Part shown: positions 9,496 through 18,198 of the stretch, in pieces
How positions within the stretch are numbered: the first letter of the stretch is position 1
How the letters are laid out: the number at the start of each line of letters is the position of its first letter
NCBI RefSeq assembly: GCF_004770045.1
Contig: NZ_RQFO01000020.1
Location: forward strand, 25,574-89,573
Length of the DNA: 64,000 nucleotides
Origin: Leptospira montravelensis
Lineage (GTDB): Bacteria; Spirochaetota; Leptospiria; Leptospirales; Leptospiraceae
Direction: 5' to 3'
Notes under the pieces: model-generated
Seen by the model: only the letters and a program-made list of their open reading frames with translations
Databases searched by the model: none
Told to the model about the DNA's origin: nothing
Program-made: the position numbers and the translations under genes

Positions 9496-10371
9496 ATGAC
9501 AAAAGAAAATATCTTAGAGTTTATTAAAACAAAAAATGCAAAAGTTACAATAGGTGTAATTTTGTTTTTCGGTTTTACCTTTTTAATTTTAAAAAAAGAT
9601 CCAAAACCAGTGGAAATAGCCATTACCAAACAAGATGTTTATAAACAAATTTTGTCTGTTCAAGGTAAAACAAAAGTCAAAGAACTTTACACTGCATATG
9701 CTCCAGTAAATGGCGTGATGCGTAGAGTAGAATTACACGCTGGAGACAAAGTTTCTAAAGGTATGACACTTCTTACTGTAGATTGGGACATCGTGAAAAC
9801 TGTAAAAGCAAGTTCCAATGGTCAAATTCTAAAAGTATACCGAGAAAGTGCAGGGCCTGTTACTATGGGTGAACGCATATTAGACTATGGCGATGTATCA
9901 AAAATTGCTGTATCTGCATTTGTTTTATCTGAGGATATGCCTGACTTAGATTTAAAAGATAAAGTCTTACTCACTGGATTTGGAGAACATATATTGGAAG
10001 GACAAGTTTCTATTATTGAACCTTCTGCTATCACTAAAATATCATCACTTGGTGTAGAAGAACAACGTGTTCCTATATTGATTGAATTTATTCCCCCTCC
10101 AGGAATTGGCGATGGTTACGAATTAGAATGCAAAATTGTATTATTTGAAAAACCAAATGCCATAATAATTCCAACATCTGCTTTATTTCGAGAAGATGGG
10201 AAATGGGCAGTGTTTACTGTTGAGAAGAAAAAAGCAAAATTACGTTTTGTAGAAGTAGAACATCAAAGTGAGGGTGTTAGTATGATAAAGAATGGGCTTT
10301 CTGTTGGAGAATCCGTCATATTATATCCAGGTGATACAGTTGTGAATGGAACAAAAGTTATACCCGAATAA
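9496..10371 (+). CDS. Membrane-fusion (HlyD/RND adaptor-like) protein
   Basis: A 291-residue protein with one N-terminal transmembrane anchor (about 18-36), then a biotinyl-lipoyl-like half motif (YAPVNGVMRRVELHAGDKVSKG and a second half near SSNGQILKVY), a beta-barrel segment and a C-terminal membrane-proximal part (AIIIPTSALFREDGKWAVFTV, LSVGESVIL). There is no long hairpin, so it is a short adaptor. It begins one base after the permease stop. Its end overlaps the convergent kinase gene by 14 bases. It should complete a tripartite envelope system with the upstream ATPase and permease. Confidence 0.88.
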   Translation: MTKENILEFIKTKNAKVTIGVILFFGFTFLILKKDPKPVEIAITKQDVYKQILSVQGKTKVKELYTAYAPVNGVMRRVELHAGDKVSKGMTLLTVDWDIVKTVKASSNGQILKVYRESAGPVTMGERILDYGDVSKIAVSAFVLSEDMPDLDLKDKVLLTGFGEHILEGQVSIIEPSAITKISSLGVEEQRVPILIEFIPPPGIGDGYELECKIVLFEKPNAIIIPTSALFREDGKWAVFTVEKKKAKLRFVEVEHQSEGVSMIKNGLSVGESVILYPGDTVVNGTKVIPE

Positions 10372-12154
10372 GTACGCTTGATTCCTTTGGTAAGGTGAAA
10401 TAAAACTTGGATCCATTACCTATTTCACTATTAACCCAAATTGATCCTCCATGTTTTTCAATAAACTCTTTACATAAAATTAAACCTAAAGCAGTTCCTC
10501 TTTCACCTAATGTGCCGGGCATACTGGTTTGTTTTGCGTCGATACGAAACAATTTATTCTGAATTTCTTCTGAAATACCAGTTCCAGTATCTGCTATACA
10601 AATTTCTAAATCATCACCTAGCGATTTCGAAAAGATCTGAATTTCACCTCCAACGTGGGAGTATTTTATGGCATTAGAAATTAAGTTTCGAAGAACCGTT
10701 TCTACCATCTTTTCATCAGCATAAACTTTTGAATTTGAATCCACGAAGTTCTTCACAATTATAGATTTGTTTTGGATCGAAAAAGATATAGAAGCAATGG
10801 CAGATTCGATGGAATGATACAATGATATTTCTTCTGGAAAAAACGCCATCTCTCCTGTTTGTGATCTGGCCCAAGTGAGAAGATTTTCCAAAAGTACATA
10901 TATTTCACCAGAAGACTGAAAAAGTATACTCAGATCATTTTTAGTACGTTTTATGGGTCGCGTATCTAAGTCCTCTAAAATCATACCGGCAAAAGTATTC
11001 ATACCTCCAATTGGACCTTTCAAATCATGTGCAATAATTGAGAAGAATTTATCTTTAGTGTGATTTAATAACTGCAATTCGGAATAAAATTTATCTTTTT
11101 GGATTTCAGCATTTTTCCTTTTATCTATATTTCTAGAAACTCCTAATATATTAATAGTGCCATTAGGGTTCCATTGAAACACAGTATTGGCTTCTATCCA
11201 TATTGTGGACCCATCCTTACAATATTGTTCCACTTCGTCACTGAATGGCTTTTTTTCTCCAGTAACTTTGAATTCTTGAATTCGATCAGGTAAAATTTCC
11301 AAAATGTATTTTAATGAACTTGGTGTAAAAGAGTCTTTTAAAGAATTGCGGATGGTTTCTTCAGAAGTAAAACCGGTAATATTTAAAACCGATTGACTAA
11401 CATATGAATATTTTTGTTCATCATAATTTAAAACCCAAATAACATCTGTGGTGTTTTCGGCTAATAATCGATACTTTTGTTCACTCTCTTCTTGGCTTTT
11501 GATAAAAATATCTATACACATCATTAAGAAACCGAATGTCATCATAACTGAAGTTATATAAAAAAACAAATAAGTGAAATCTTGAATGGGTCCTTTTCCG
11601 AAGGCTACTTGCGATATAGATACATCGGCAACTGTGTAATAAACAAATCGAAAGAATAAAATTATCCCACAAGATAAGTAAAAGATAGCAGTAAAACGAC
11701 TGGATAATCGGGATTTTTGATTTGCATATAAAATGTTTTTACCAGAAGATAAAAGTTGTGAACTGGCTGCCAATGATATCAAAGATATTCTATACTTTGG
11801 CGCAATATCGGAAAATTGGTGCATCACAAGCAAAATAAAAACAACCGCAACTAAAAAAACTCCTGAATTCCACATTTGTTTTCTATCAAACATAGATAAA
11901 ATTATATTATTATAATATACTAATGACAAAAGAATAAGCGAATTCCCGGCACTAATTGAGATCCAATCAGGAATAACTCCTCTTAAAGCTCCCAGAACAA
12001 TCCAACCTAAGGCTTGTAATAAAGTGGCAACTGACCAATCTTTAACGAAGCTGAGCTTTTGAAAATAACCCCTTGCCGCAAACCAAAGTCCTCCTGACAT
12101 TAATAAACATCCAATGATGTTGATAAATACGACTGTTCGGGGATCAATGTTCAT
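10358..12154 (-). CDS. Membrane PAS-domain sensor histidine kinase
   Basis: A 598-residue protein. Residues about 8-215 contain seven hydrophobic helices, a PAS domain covers about 225-345 (ENTTDVIWVLN to GVSRNIDKRKNAE), the dimerisation/phosphoacceptor helix carries H376 in FSIIAHDLKGP, the N-box is near 490-499 (NLISNAIKYS), G1 is ADTGTGI at 521-527 and G2 is near GTALGL at 553-558. All catalytic boxes look intact. No response regulator is adjacent, so it is an orphan kinase. The ligand of the membrane domain is unknown. Confidence 0.92.
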   Translation of the reverse strand: MNIDPRTVVFINIIGCLLMSGGLWFAARGYFQKLSFVKDWSVATLLQALGWIVLGALRGVIPDWISISAGNSLILLSLVYYNNIILSMFDRKQMWNSGVFLVAVVFILLVMHQFSDIAPKYRISLISLAASSQLLSSGKNILYANQKSRLSSRFTAIFYLSCGIILFFRFVYYTVADVSISQVAFGKGPIQDFTYLFFYITSVMMTFGFLMMCIDIFIKSQEESEQKYRLLAENTTDVIWVLNYDEQKYSYVSQSVLNITGFTSEETIRNSLKDSFTPSSLKYILEILPDRIQEFKVTGEKKPFSDEVEQYCKDGSTIWIEANTVFQWNPNGTINILGVSRNIDKRKNAEIQKDKFYSELQLLNHTKDKFFSIIAHDLKGPIGGMNTFAGMILEDLDTRPIKRTKNDLSILFQSSGEIYVLLENLLTWARSQTGEMAFFPEEISLYHSIESAIASISFSIQNKSIIVKNFVDSNSKVYADEKMVETVLRNLISNAIKYSHVGGEIQIFSKSLGDDLEICIADTGTGISEEIQNKLFRIDAKQTSMPGTLGERGTALGLILCKEFIEKHGGSIWVNSEIGNGSKFYFTLPKESSVLIRV

Positions 12155-12362
12155 TTTGATTAGGGAAATCCGAGAATCCTGTTAAATAGTTTTTTTGGAT
12201 GTAATTTAATCAACTACAAATGGTAATTTGTTAAAGAATTTTACTAGGAAGAAATTATCCCAAAACTATAATTAGGTGGCGAACTCTCAAATACCCTGGT
12301 CTTCCTCCTGAAAGATCGCGTGATTTTTTCAATATAGAAAATAGGTGCACTGGCGTGACCCA

Positions 12363-12902
12363 TTAGGTTTTTGAAAGTTGGTCCAAAAGGAAAGACAAAG
12401 AGCTTTCAAATTCTTTCTGATTCATACGAATCTTTGTTTCTTTACTTTTGTTTTTGGACAATATCGTTGTGGAGGACAAGGCATTCCCGTGCACAAAATC
12501 AATTAATACGTTCAAAGTTTTATCGGGATCAGAATTCGGATAGGATCGCATAAGAAAAAAAAGAAGTTTTTGGTTCAGCGACACAACAGAGGGAAATGCT
12601 TCATAAGAATTTTTAATTAAATATAAGGACATACCTGGATATTCGACAAATAAACTCCAATAGTCGATTAAAACTCTCTTAATATTTGTCTTTGGATTTC
12701 GATCGGAGACTAAAATATCATCATGAAATCGTTGGAATATTTGTTCCACCATTGCCTTAGTTAGTTCCGCCTTATTATCAAAATAATGGTAAATTGCCAT
12801 TGGGTCTAAATTTAATTTCGCTGCTAATTTACGCATACTAAAGGATTCGTACCCTTCTTTTTCACAAATTTTCAAAGCAGTTTGTATAATTTTTTCTTTC
12901 AT
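12363..12902 (-). CDS. TetR-family repressor, divergent from a DHFR-like gene
   Basis: About 179 residues from the ATG at 12902; an in-frame GTG at 12914 would add four. The N-terminal DNA-binding domain (residues about 1-45) has the TetR helix-turn-helix pattern SMRKLAAKLNLDPMAIYHYFDNK. The C-terminal ligand domain is typical in size. The 35-base double palindrome at 12918-12952 lies just upstream and also precedes the start of the divergent DHFR-like gene, so this protein probably represses itself and that gene. Neither start has a clear ribosome-binding site. The inducer is unknown. Confidence 0.88.
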   Translation of the reverse strand: MKEKIIQTALKICEKEGYESFSMRKLAAKLNLDPMAIYHYFDNKAELTKAMVEQIFQRFHDDILVSDRNPKTNIKRVLIDYWSLFVEYPGMSLYLIKNSYEAFPSVVSLNQKLLFFLMRSYPNSDPDKTLNVLIDFVHGNALSSTTILSKNKSKETKIRMNQKEFESSLSFLLDQLSKT

Positions 12903-12917
12903 TTTAATAAGCACAAT

Positions 12918-12952
12918 TCTACGCTGTAGAATATTGAATTCTACAGCGTAGA
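12918..12952. promoter_or_regulatory. Probable TetR operator, nested double palindrome
   Basis: Perfect 15-base inverted repeat, TCTACGCTGTAGAAT, with a 5-base spacer. Each arm contains its own smaller palindrome, TCTAC-N3-GTAGA, so the site offers two dimer-binding half-operators. It lies between the divergent TetR and DHFR-like genes and ends 13 bases before the latter's ATG. Confidence 0.8.
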
Positions 12953-12965
12953 GTAAGATTGTTTT

Positions 12966-13499
12966 ATGATAAAATACAGAGCATTTATTGCAAGCAGTTT
13001 AGACGGATTTATTGCCAGAACGAATGGATCCATTGACTGGCTAATATCAGAAAACTATAAGATCGAAAATAATGATTTAGGTTATTCTTCATTTATGAAA
13101 AATATCGATTGTATAGTAATGGGCAGAGTTACATTTGAAACGGTATTGAGTTTTGAATCCTATCCATTTGCAGATATTCCTGTTTATGTTCTAACTCGCA
13201 ATCGTGATTATAAATTTGAGTCGAATTTTCCGATTACTATATTTCATGAAACTCTAGAAGATTTAACTTTTGAACTTGAAAAAAGATTATTTAAATCTGC
13301 CTACGTTGATGGCGGACAAATGATTCAATCTTTTATCGAAAACCAGTTATTATACGAGATTACCATCACAAGAATTCCTGTTTTACTTGGATCGGGACTA
13401 CCTCTTTTTGGTTACTTAGTTCAAGATCAAAATTTGAAACACATGGAAACGAAAACTTACGTAAATGGATTTGTCCAATCAGAGTATCAGTTTTGCTAA
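12966..13499 (+). CDS. Dihydrofolate reductase / RibD C-terminal family reductase
   Basis: A 177-residue protein with the DfrA/RibD_C fold signatures: FIASSLDGFIA at the N-terminus (the ASxDGxIA motif), GSIDWL, IVMGRVTFETVL near 50-62, PVYVLTRN near 78, AYVDGGQMIQSFIE near 115 (the nucleotide-binding VDGG motif) and a C-terminal ITRIPVLLGSGLPLF. The family uses NAD(P)H, but the substrate of stand-alone members is often not folate. Control by the divergent TetR repressor through the palindrome upstream suggests a stress- or drug-inducible role. Confidence 0.88.
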   Translation: MIKYRAFIASSLDGFIARTNGSIDWLISENYKIENNDLGYSSFMKNIDCIVMGRVTFETVLSFESYPFADIPVYVLTRNRDYKFESNFPITIFHETLEDLTFELEKRLFKSAYVDGGQMIQSFIENQLLYEITITRIPVLLGSGLPLFGYLVQDQNLKHMETKTYVNGFVQSEYQFC

Positions 13500-13590
13500 C
13501 ATGAACTTTTTAAAAGAATCTTTCCGGAAATGCATTCTTTTCTTGAAGAGATGAAAAGTTTGTGTTAGAGGTTTTAGGACAAACCCACAA

Positions 13591-13620
13591 GCCCGCCTCC
13601 ACCACCCTATTCAGGGCGGG
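13591..13620. terminator. GC-rich hairpin between DHFR-like and TrmH-like genes
   Basis: CCCGCCT pairs with AGGGCGGG (one bulged G) across a 14-base loop. There is no T-run after it on the plus strand, so it is a terminator-like or structural hairpin rather than a proven intrinsic terminator. Confidence 0.45.
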
Positions 13621-13645
13621 GGCTCTTCAGGGGCAATGAGACATA

Positions 13646-14434
13646 ATGCAAATTATACATTCCGCACAGGATCCTAGACTTTCCGCTTACCAACTGCTCA
13701 AAGCTAAGGAAGAACCTTCCGACAAATTCGTTGCGGATCACGAAAAAACAGTCGTTAGGTTACTCATGTCTAACCTTGAGGTTGAATCTGTTTTTTGTAT
13801 GCCAAAGTATTGGGAAAAACATAAAGACCTAATCCGATCCAAACTATTGAATATTAACAAATGTTTTGTTGCTGAGAAATCAATATTTGAGGAAACCATT
13901 GGGTTTTCTGTGCACCAAGGATTCATGGCAATCGGTTATCAAAAGTGGAGTTCCTTATCTGAAGTGGAATCTCCTATTTTAGCAGTAAACTATATAGTCG
14001 ACAGCGAAAACATTGGATCCATCTTAAGGACAGCCGCAGCATTTGGAATCCGAACAGTCATTGTTGATGGTAAATCTGCTTCGCCATATCTCAGGCGTAG
14101 TGTCAGAGTTTCAATGGGTTCTTTATTTCAAATTCAATTAGTTCGTGATAACAATCTAACCGAAACATTAAATTATTTGAAAGTCTCAGGACATACCATT
14201 TTATCACTTAGCCTTCCGCGTGAAGGCGAACATTTATTATCGAAAACGAAACCGGTTTACGAAATTGAAAAACAAAATAATATCGTATTAATAGTTGGTA
14301 ATGAATCAGAAGGAATATCTCCAGATGTTCTAAATATTTCAGACCAACTTGTCTTCATTCCGATGAAAAACCAGATTGATTCTTTAAATGTCTCACATGC
14401 GCTTGCAGTCGCTTTGTCACATCTGCTAGTTTAA
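13646..14434 (+). CDS. TrmH/SpoU-family RNA 2'-O-methyltransferase
   Basis: A 262-residue protein with an N-terminal substrate-binding domain (about 1-100) and a C-terminal SPOUT knot carrying all three motifs: NIGSILRTAAAFGI (motif 1, about 120-133, with the catalytic Arg), IVGNESEGI (motif 2) and IPMKNQIDSLNVSHALAVAL (motif 3). The family transfers methyl from S-adenosylmethionine to ribose 2'-OH in tRNA or rRNA. The exact nucleotide cannot be told from sequence. The gene stands alone and is convergent with the SrkA-like gene six bases away. Confidence 0.92.
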   Translation: MQIIHSAQDPRLSAYQLLKAKEEPSDKFVADHEKTVVRLLMSNLEVESVFCMPKYWEKHKDLIRSKLLNINKCFVAEKSIFEETIGFSVHQGFMAIGYQKWSSLSEVESPILAVNYIVDSENIGSILRTAAAFGIRTVIVDGKSASPYLRRSVRVSMGSLFQIQLVRDNNLTETLNYLKVSGHTILSLSLPREGEHLLSKTKPVYEIEKQNNIVLIVGNESEGISPDVLNISDQLVFIPMKNQIDSLNVSHALAVALSHLLV

Positions 14435-14439
14435 TAATT

Positions 14440-15486
14440 TTAGTTTTCCCAATCCCAAAAAAAATCTTTATTTGTCATTTCAGATTCGGTTTCTATCGGG
14501 TTAGGATTATCGTCATAAGATTGTTCTTCTAGATCTTTTTTTGCAGATTCTAAATCAACCGTTTCTTTCAACCAAAATTCTTCTGATCCAAAATGTGGAA
14601 ATAACGATGGGAAAGAAGGATCTTCCCATCGTTTCGCAATCCATGCGGCATAATGAATGTATCTAATGATACGTAGAGGTTCTACCAATTTTAACCAATT
14701 TTCATCAAACTCAGCAAACATAGTATAACCTTGTAAAAATTGAAACAAATCATTTCTTCGGTCAGATTCACCTAGCGGAAGTAACATCCAAAAATCTTGT
14801 ACGATGGGACCTGTTAAAAAATCATCAAAATCTAAGATACTGTAACCTTCTTGCGAAACTAACAAATTCCCTTTGTGACAATCTCCATGAATGCGTTGGA
14901 ATGGAATTTGGTATTCCTTTACTAAAGTTTCAAATATTTCAAAAGACCTTAAAGCAGTTGTCTTATATCTTTCCGCCAAAGCACTGTTTGGTATTAGATG
15001 TTTATCTAGAATAAAGTTTAACGATTCCAATCCATAAGAAGGAATATCCAAAATAGGACGATGGGTGGAGTTGGACCTTTTTCCAACTGCGTGAATCCTT
15101 CCAAGCAGTGCACCGACTCTTTCTAAATCTGGGCCAGCGATTTCTTCTACAATCCTACCATTCCTAAGTGGCCAAATTGCAAAGAAAATTCCTGACCACT
15201 CAAATAAAGTATTCCCTTCTATTGTAATTGGCGTCAGCACAGGAATTTCTTCCGAAATGAGTTCTTGTAAAAACTTATGCTCTTCTAGAATTTCATCTCT
15301 AGTCCATTTTCCAGGACGGTAAAACTTTACAACGATACGCCCAGAATTTGAAGTTTCTATATCATAAACACGATTTTCAACGCTATTTAATGGATAAAAC
15401 CTACCGGTAAGTTCGTAACCCAATGACTCAAGTGCATTTAAAATAGAGTCAGGTGTTAGCTGATAGAATGAATGATTAAGATCCAA
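14440..15486 (-). CDS. srkA: SrkA/YihE-like stress-response kinase (APH fold)
   Basis: A 348-residue protein of the aminoglycoside phosphotransferase fold and the YihE/SrkA subgroup by its overall pattern (TPDSILNALESLGYELTGRF, NSVENRVYDIE, VVKFYRPGKWTRDEILEEH). The catalytic loop is HGDCHKGNLL (Asp and Asn about residues 220-226) and the metal aspartate lies in ILDFDDF. E. coli SrkA (328 residues) is a Ser/Thr kinase that counters stress-induced death and the MazEF toxin. The acidic C-terminal tail here is extra. It is ten bases downstream of the receiver-GGDEF gene and perhaps co-transcribed with it. Confidence 0.88.
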   Translation of the reverse strand: MDLNHSFYQLTPDSILNALESLGYELTGRFYPLNSVENRVYDIETSNSGRIVVKFYRPGKWTRDEILEEHKFLQELISEEIPVLTPITIEGNTLFEWSGIFFAIWPLRNGRIVEEIAGPDLERVGALLGRIHAVGKRSNSTHRPILDIPSYGLESLNFILDKHLIPNSALAERYKTTALRSFEIFETLVKEYQIPFQRIHGDCHKGNLLVSQEGYSILDFDDFLTGPIVQDFWMLLPLGESDRRNDLFQFLQGYTMFAEFDENWLKLVEPLRIIRYIHYAAWIAKRWEDPSFPSLFPHFGSEEFWLKETVDLESAKKDLEEQSYDDNPNPIETESEMTNKDFFWDWEN

Positions 15487-15495
15487 TTTACTAAT

Positions 15496-16392
15496 TTAAC
15501 TTATGATACGATTTCGACCCGAGGACTTTGCTTCATATAAGAGTTTGTCTGCAATTCTAAGTAATTCAACTGGATTTTCTATTTCTGTAATGTCACCACC
15601 GGCAACTCCGCCACTAAAGGAAACTTTGAAAATCTGTCCTGCATCTGATTTTAAATCCATACCAGAAACCGATTCTCTAATTTTATCTAGAACCATAGCG
15701 GCGTCAGAAACTCCAGTTTCCGGAAATACAATGACAAACTCTTCACCACCAAATCGAGAAATAATATCTGATTTCCTTAGTGAGGTTTTTAATTCAAAGG
15801 AGATCCTTTTTAAGACTAAATCGCCTGTTTCATGACCGTAGGTATCGTTTACTTTTTTAAAGAAATCAATATCTATCATAGCAAGTGATAAATTATGTTT
15901 ATGCCTTTTACATCTTTGAAACTCTTGATCTATTCTTTCTTCCATGTAACGACGGTTATATAAACCTGTCATCACATCTCGAATTGCAGTTTCACGTAAT
16001 TGATCGTGTAATGATTTCATCCTCAAAGCACTGAAAATCCTAGCCAAAAGTTCAATCTCTTTTGCGGGTTTTGTTATGTAATCAGTAGCGCCGGCTTCAA
16101 TAGCAAGTTTTAAGTTCTCTGGCTCTGTATGACCAGTGACCATTATGATCGGTAGCCAACCGATAGGAGAAGAAGAGAATATTTCCGATATCAACTCAAT
16201 CCCAGAACCATCTGGTAGTTCCCAATCAAGGAGTACAACATCAACTTGGTCATTACTAATAATCTCCCTGGCTTCAGAAAGAGAAACTGCATCCAAAGGA
16301 GTGTATCCATGATTTGAAATCCACCGGTTGAGAAGTTTTCTTTGTAATTCGGAATCCTCAATGATGAGAATTTTTTTTCTTACTTTCTCCAT
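15496..16392 (-). CDS. Response regulator with GGDEF diguanylate cyclase output
   Basis: A 298-residue protein. The receiver domain (about 7-125) carries phosphoacceptor D56 in VVLLDWELPDGSG and the switch lysine in YITKPA. The GGDEF domain (about 135-298) has an intact GGEEF active site at 215-219 and an RxxD inhibitory site (RKSD, 206-209) five residues upstream. It should make cyclic di-GMP on phosphorylation and be product-inhibited. The partner kinase is not obvious; the orphan kinase at 10358-12154 is a candidate only by proximity. Confidence 0.94.
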   Translation of the reverse strand: MEKVRKKILIIEDSELQRKLLNRWISNHGYTPLDAVSLSEAREIISNDQVDVVLLDWELPDGSGIELISEIFSSSPIGWLPIIMVTGHTEPENLKLAIEAGATDYITKPAKEIELLARIFSALRMKSLHDQLRETAIRDVMTGLYNRRYMEERIDQEFQRCKRHKHNLSLAMIDIDFFKKVNDTYGHETGDLVLKRISFELKTSLRKSDIISRFGGEEFVIVFPETGVSDAAMVLDKIRESVSGMDLKSDAGQIFKVSFSGGVAGGDITEIENPVELLRIADKLLYEAKSSGRNRIIS

Positions 16393-16404
16393 TCTCCAAC
16401 GGTT

Positions 16405-18198
16405 TCATTTTTTCTTTTTTTTACCTAGTATTTTTTCAACTTCTCCCTCTTCTAAAGGAACTTTTACTACAGTTCCCCCTTCTTTTCGGATCTGGTCCAT
16501 ATCAACGACGGCTCCAGACAATAATCTAGATGCTTTTTTGGAAGTATCTTTGACTCCATATACCACCCATTTACCTCCTTCAAGGGATAACACTAAATAT
16601 GTACAATCGGCTACGGCAAGGACCGAATGTGCCGACATATGGGATACAAATTCATAACTGAGTACAATCCCTGATCCAATGACGACACCAGAAGGTACTC
16701 CAACTGCTTTTGTTAATTGATAAACACCGTAGGTTGTTCCTGTACCAAAGGAGGCGGCAGTTCCAACCACTCCGACAGTTCCAGCAGCCACCTTTGTAGA
16801 AGCATATGTGACTGTTTGTGCCGTTGCTGAAGTTCCTGCAAATGAAGCTCCGACGACAGTTCCAGAAACAGCAAGACCTCCGCCAAGAACGGTTTGTCCT
16901 GAAGTAACTCCAACTAGGCTCATTGGTGCCAAAATATATTTACCAGAAGATTCTGTAACAACAGCCGCAGATTTAACCGAATAGGCAGACGTTTTTCTAG
17001 CAACAGCAGAGGTGACCTTTGCACCTTTTTCCACAGACTGAACTGATTCATTTAATACTAGTTCTGTACTATTTAAAATAGCTCCTAAGGCCAGCTCAAC
17101 ACTCGGTGCGGTAATATAAACTACCCCTTTTCCTGCCAATGTAAAAGTTTCCACCAAACAATAGAGACCTGTTCCTGCAGAATTTGTCACCACTGCCGCA
17201 GGGTAAATAATTCCATTCCAAGTAATATAACCAACAGAAAGTAATGTAAATTTCCCAATAGGTTTGATAATACCATCATAAAACAAAGCTTTGGTGGTTC
17301 GCGAGAATGCTTTTAGGAGTGCCAAAGGAACGCCTTCACCATCTGCAATGGATTCAATATCTGCTTTAGCTCGACTCAGTTCGTTAGAAGTATCTTTTCC
17401 AATCGAAAATATAGTTTCTTTCCAATTGCCAAATATCTTTTGAGAAACGGAGGATCGAAAATCTTCAATCTCAGAAAACCGACGTTTCCAACTTCCAGAT
17501 TTTAAATCGTCATACGTTTCATCATAAGATGACTTCAAAACATCATCTAAATCCACATATCCATATACCGTTGATTCAAAAACTTTTTGAAATTCTTGTT
17601 TATACTGATTGAATCTTTTTTTAGTAGATGGTGAATAATCCGGCTTTTCTTTTTGGTTCAGTTGCATATCTGCCCATTCATCCCATTCTTTGCGGATGGC
17701 CTCTGAGTTTGCCACAACCGCTTTATGAGTATCTAACCCTCGGTCCCAAGAAGATCCGACAAGCCCATAAGATTCCGCAACTGATGTATACATTACAAAT
17801 AACCCTGGTTTGGTGGCATTTTCACTCAAATATTGAACTACTTCATTACCTTTCGCATTTACCTTACCTGCGGTAGCCCAACTCATTTTTGTTCCATCTT
17901 TAACGATGACAACGGATTCTTTTGCCTTCAAGACAGATCTAGAAAATTCTTCACCCGCAAAACCAAATCTTTGTCCCATAACGAATACAGTTGATTCATG
18001 AAATGGAGGAATGAACTTGATACTTGTTCCTTTTACTGGGAGAGCTCCTTGGTAGTAAAGAGAAGTGTGGCCTTCAATAGCTAACTTTTTAGTATTCTTT
18101 AAAGGATCTTCTGTTTTTTTATCAGAGCCGGAACAGTTAAAAAAGAATAGAGTTGGAAAAACAGAAATTATTGTAACTAAGTAGATGTTTGATTTCAT
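16405..18198 (-). CDS. Large lipoprotein with glycine/alanine-rich hydrophobic centre
   Basis: A 597-residue protein with a lipoprotein signal peptide (FFFNCSGS, Cys about 22). Residues 45-250 are polar. Residues about 295-530 are unusually rich in Gly, Ala, Val, Ser and Thr (GLYCLVETFTLAGKGVVYIT, SGQTVLGGGLAVSGTVVGAS) and look like membrane-seeking or beta segments. The C-terminus is basic (KILGKKKKK). It overlaps the upstream paralogue by four bases. Both share the pattern signal - ~200 polar residues - Gly/Ser-rich hydrophobic part - KEGG/KKAG tail. I do not recognise a named family. Confidence 0.8.
   Translation of the reverse strand: MKSNIYLVTIISVFPTLFFFNCSGSDKKTEDPLKNTKKLAIEGHTSLYYQGALPVKGTSIKFIPPFHESTVFVMGQRFGFAGEEFSRSVLKAKESVVIVKDGTKMSWATAGKVNAKGNEVVQYLSENATKPGLFVMYTSVAESYGLVGSSWDRGLDTHKAVVANSEAIRKEWDEWADMQLNQKEKPDYSPSTKKRFNQYKQEFQKVFESTVYGYVDLDDVLKSSYDETYDDLKSGSWKRRFSEIEDFRSSVSQKIFGNWKETIFSIGKDTSNELSRAKADIESIADGEGVPLALLKAFSRTTKALFYDGIIKPIGKFTLLSVGYITWNGIIYPAAVVTNSAGTGLYCLVETFTLAGKGVVYITAPSVELALGAILNSTELVLNESVQSVEKGAKVTSAVARKTSAYSVKSAAVVTESSGKYILAPMSLVGVTSGQTVLGGGLAVSGTVVGASFAGTSATAQTVTYASTKVAAGTVGVVGTAASFGTGTTYGVYQLTKAVGVPSGVVIGSGIVLSYEFVSHMSAHSVLAVADCTYLVLSLEGGKWVVYGVKDTSKKASRLLSGAVVDMDQIRKEGGTVVKVPLEEGEVEKILGKKKKK

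Noticed and set aside
12155..12362. Fifth copy of the interspersed repeat near 12270-12360
   Set aside because: Only short scattered likeness (GGTGGCG, GGCGTGACC); the central CTTTCC/GGAAAG hairpin and the GGATTTCCGCT string are missing.
13635..13665. Second dif-like site at the trmH-like start (CATAATGCAAATTAT)
   Set aside because: The similarity covers the start codon and the first codons of a well-supported gene, and the right arm is imperfect; coincidence is more likely.
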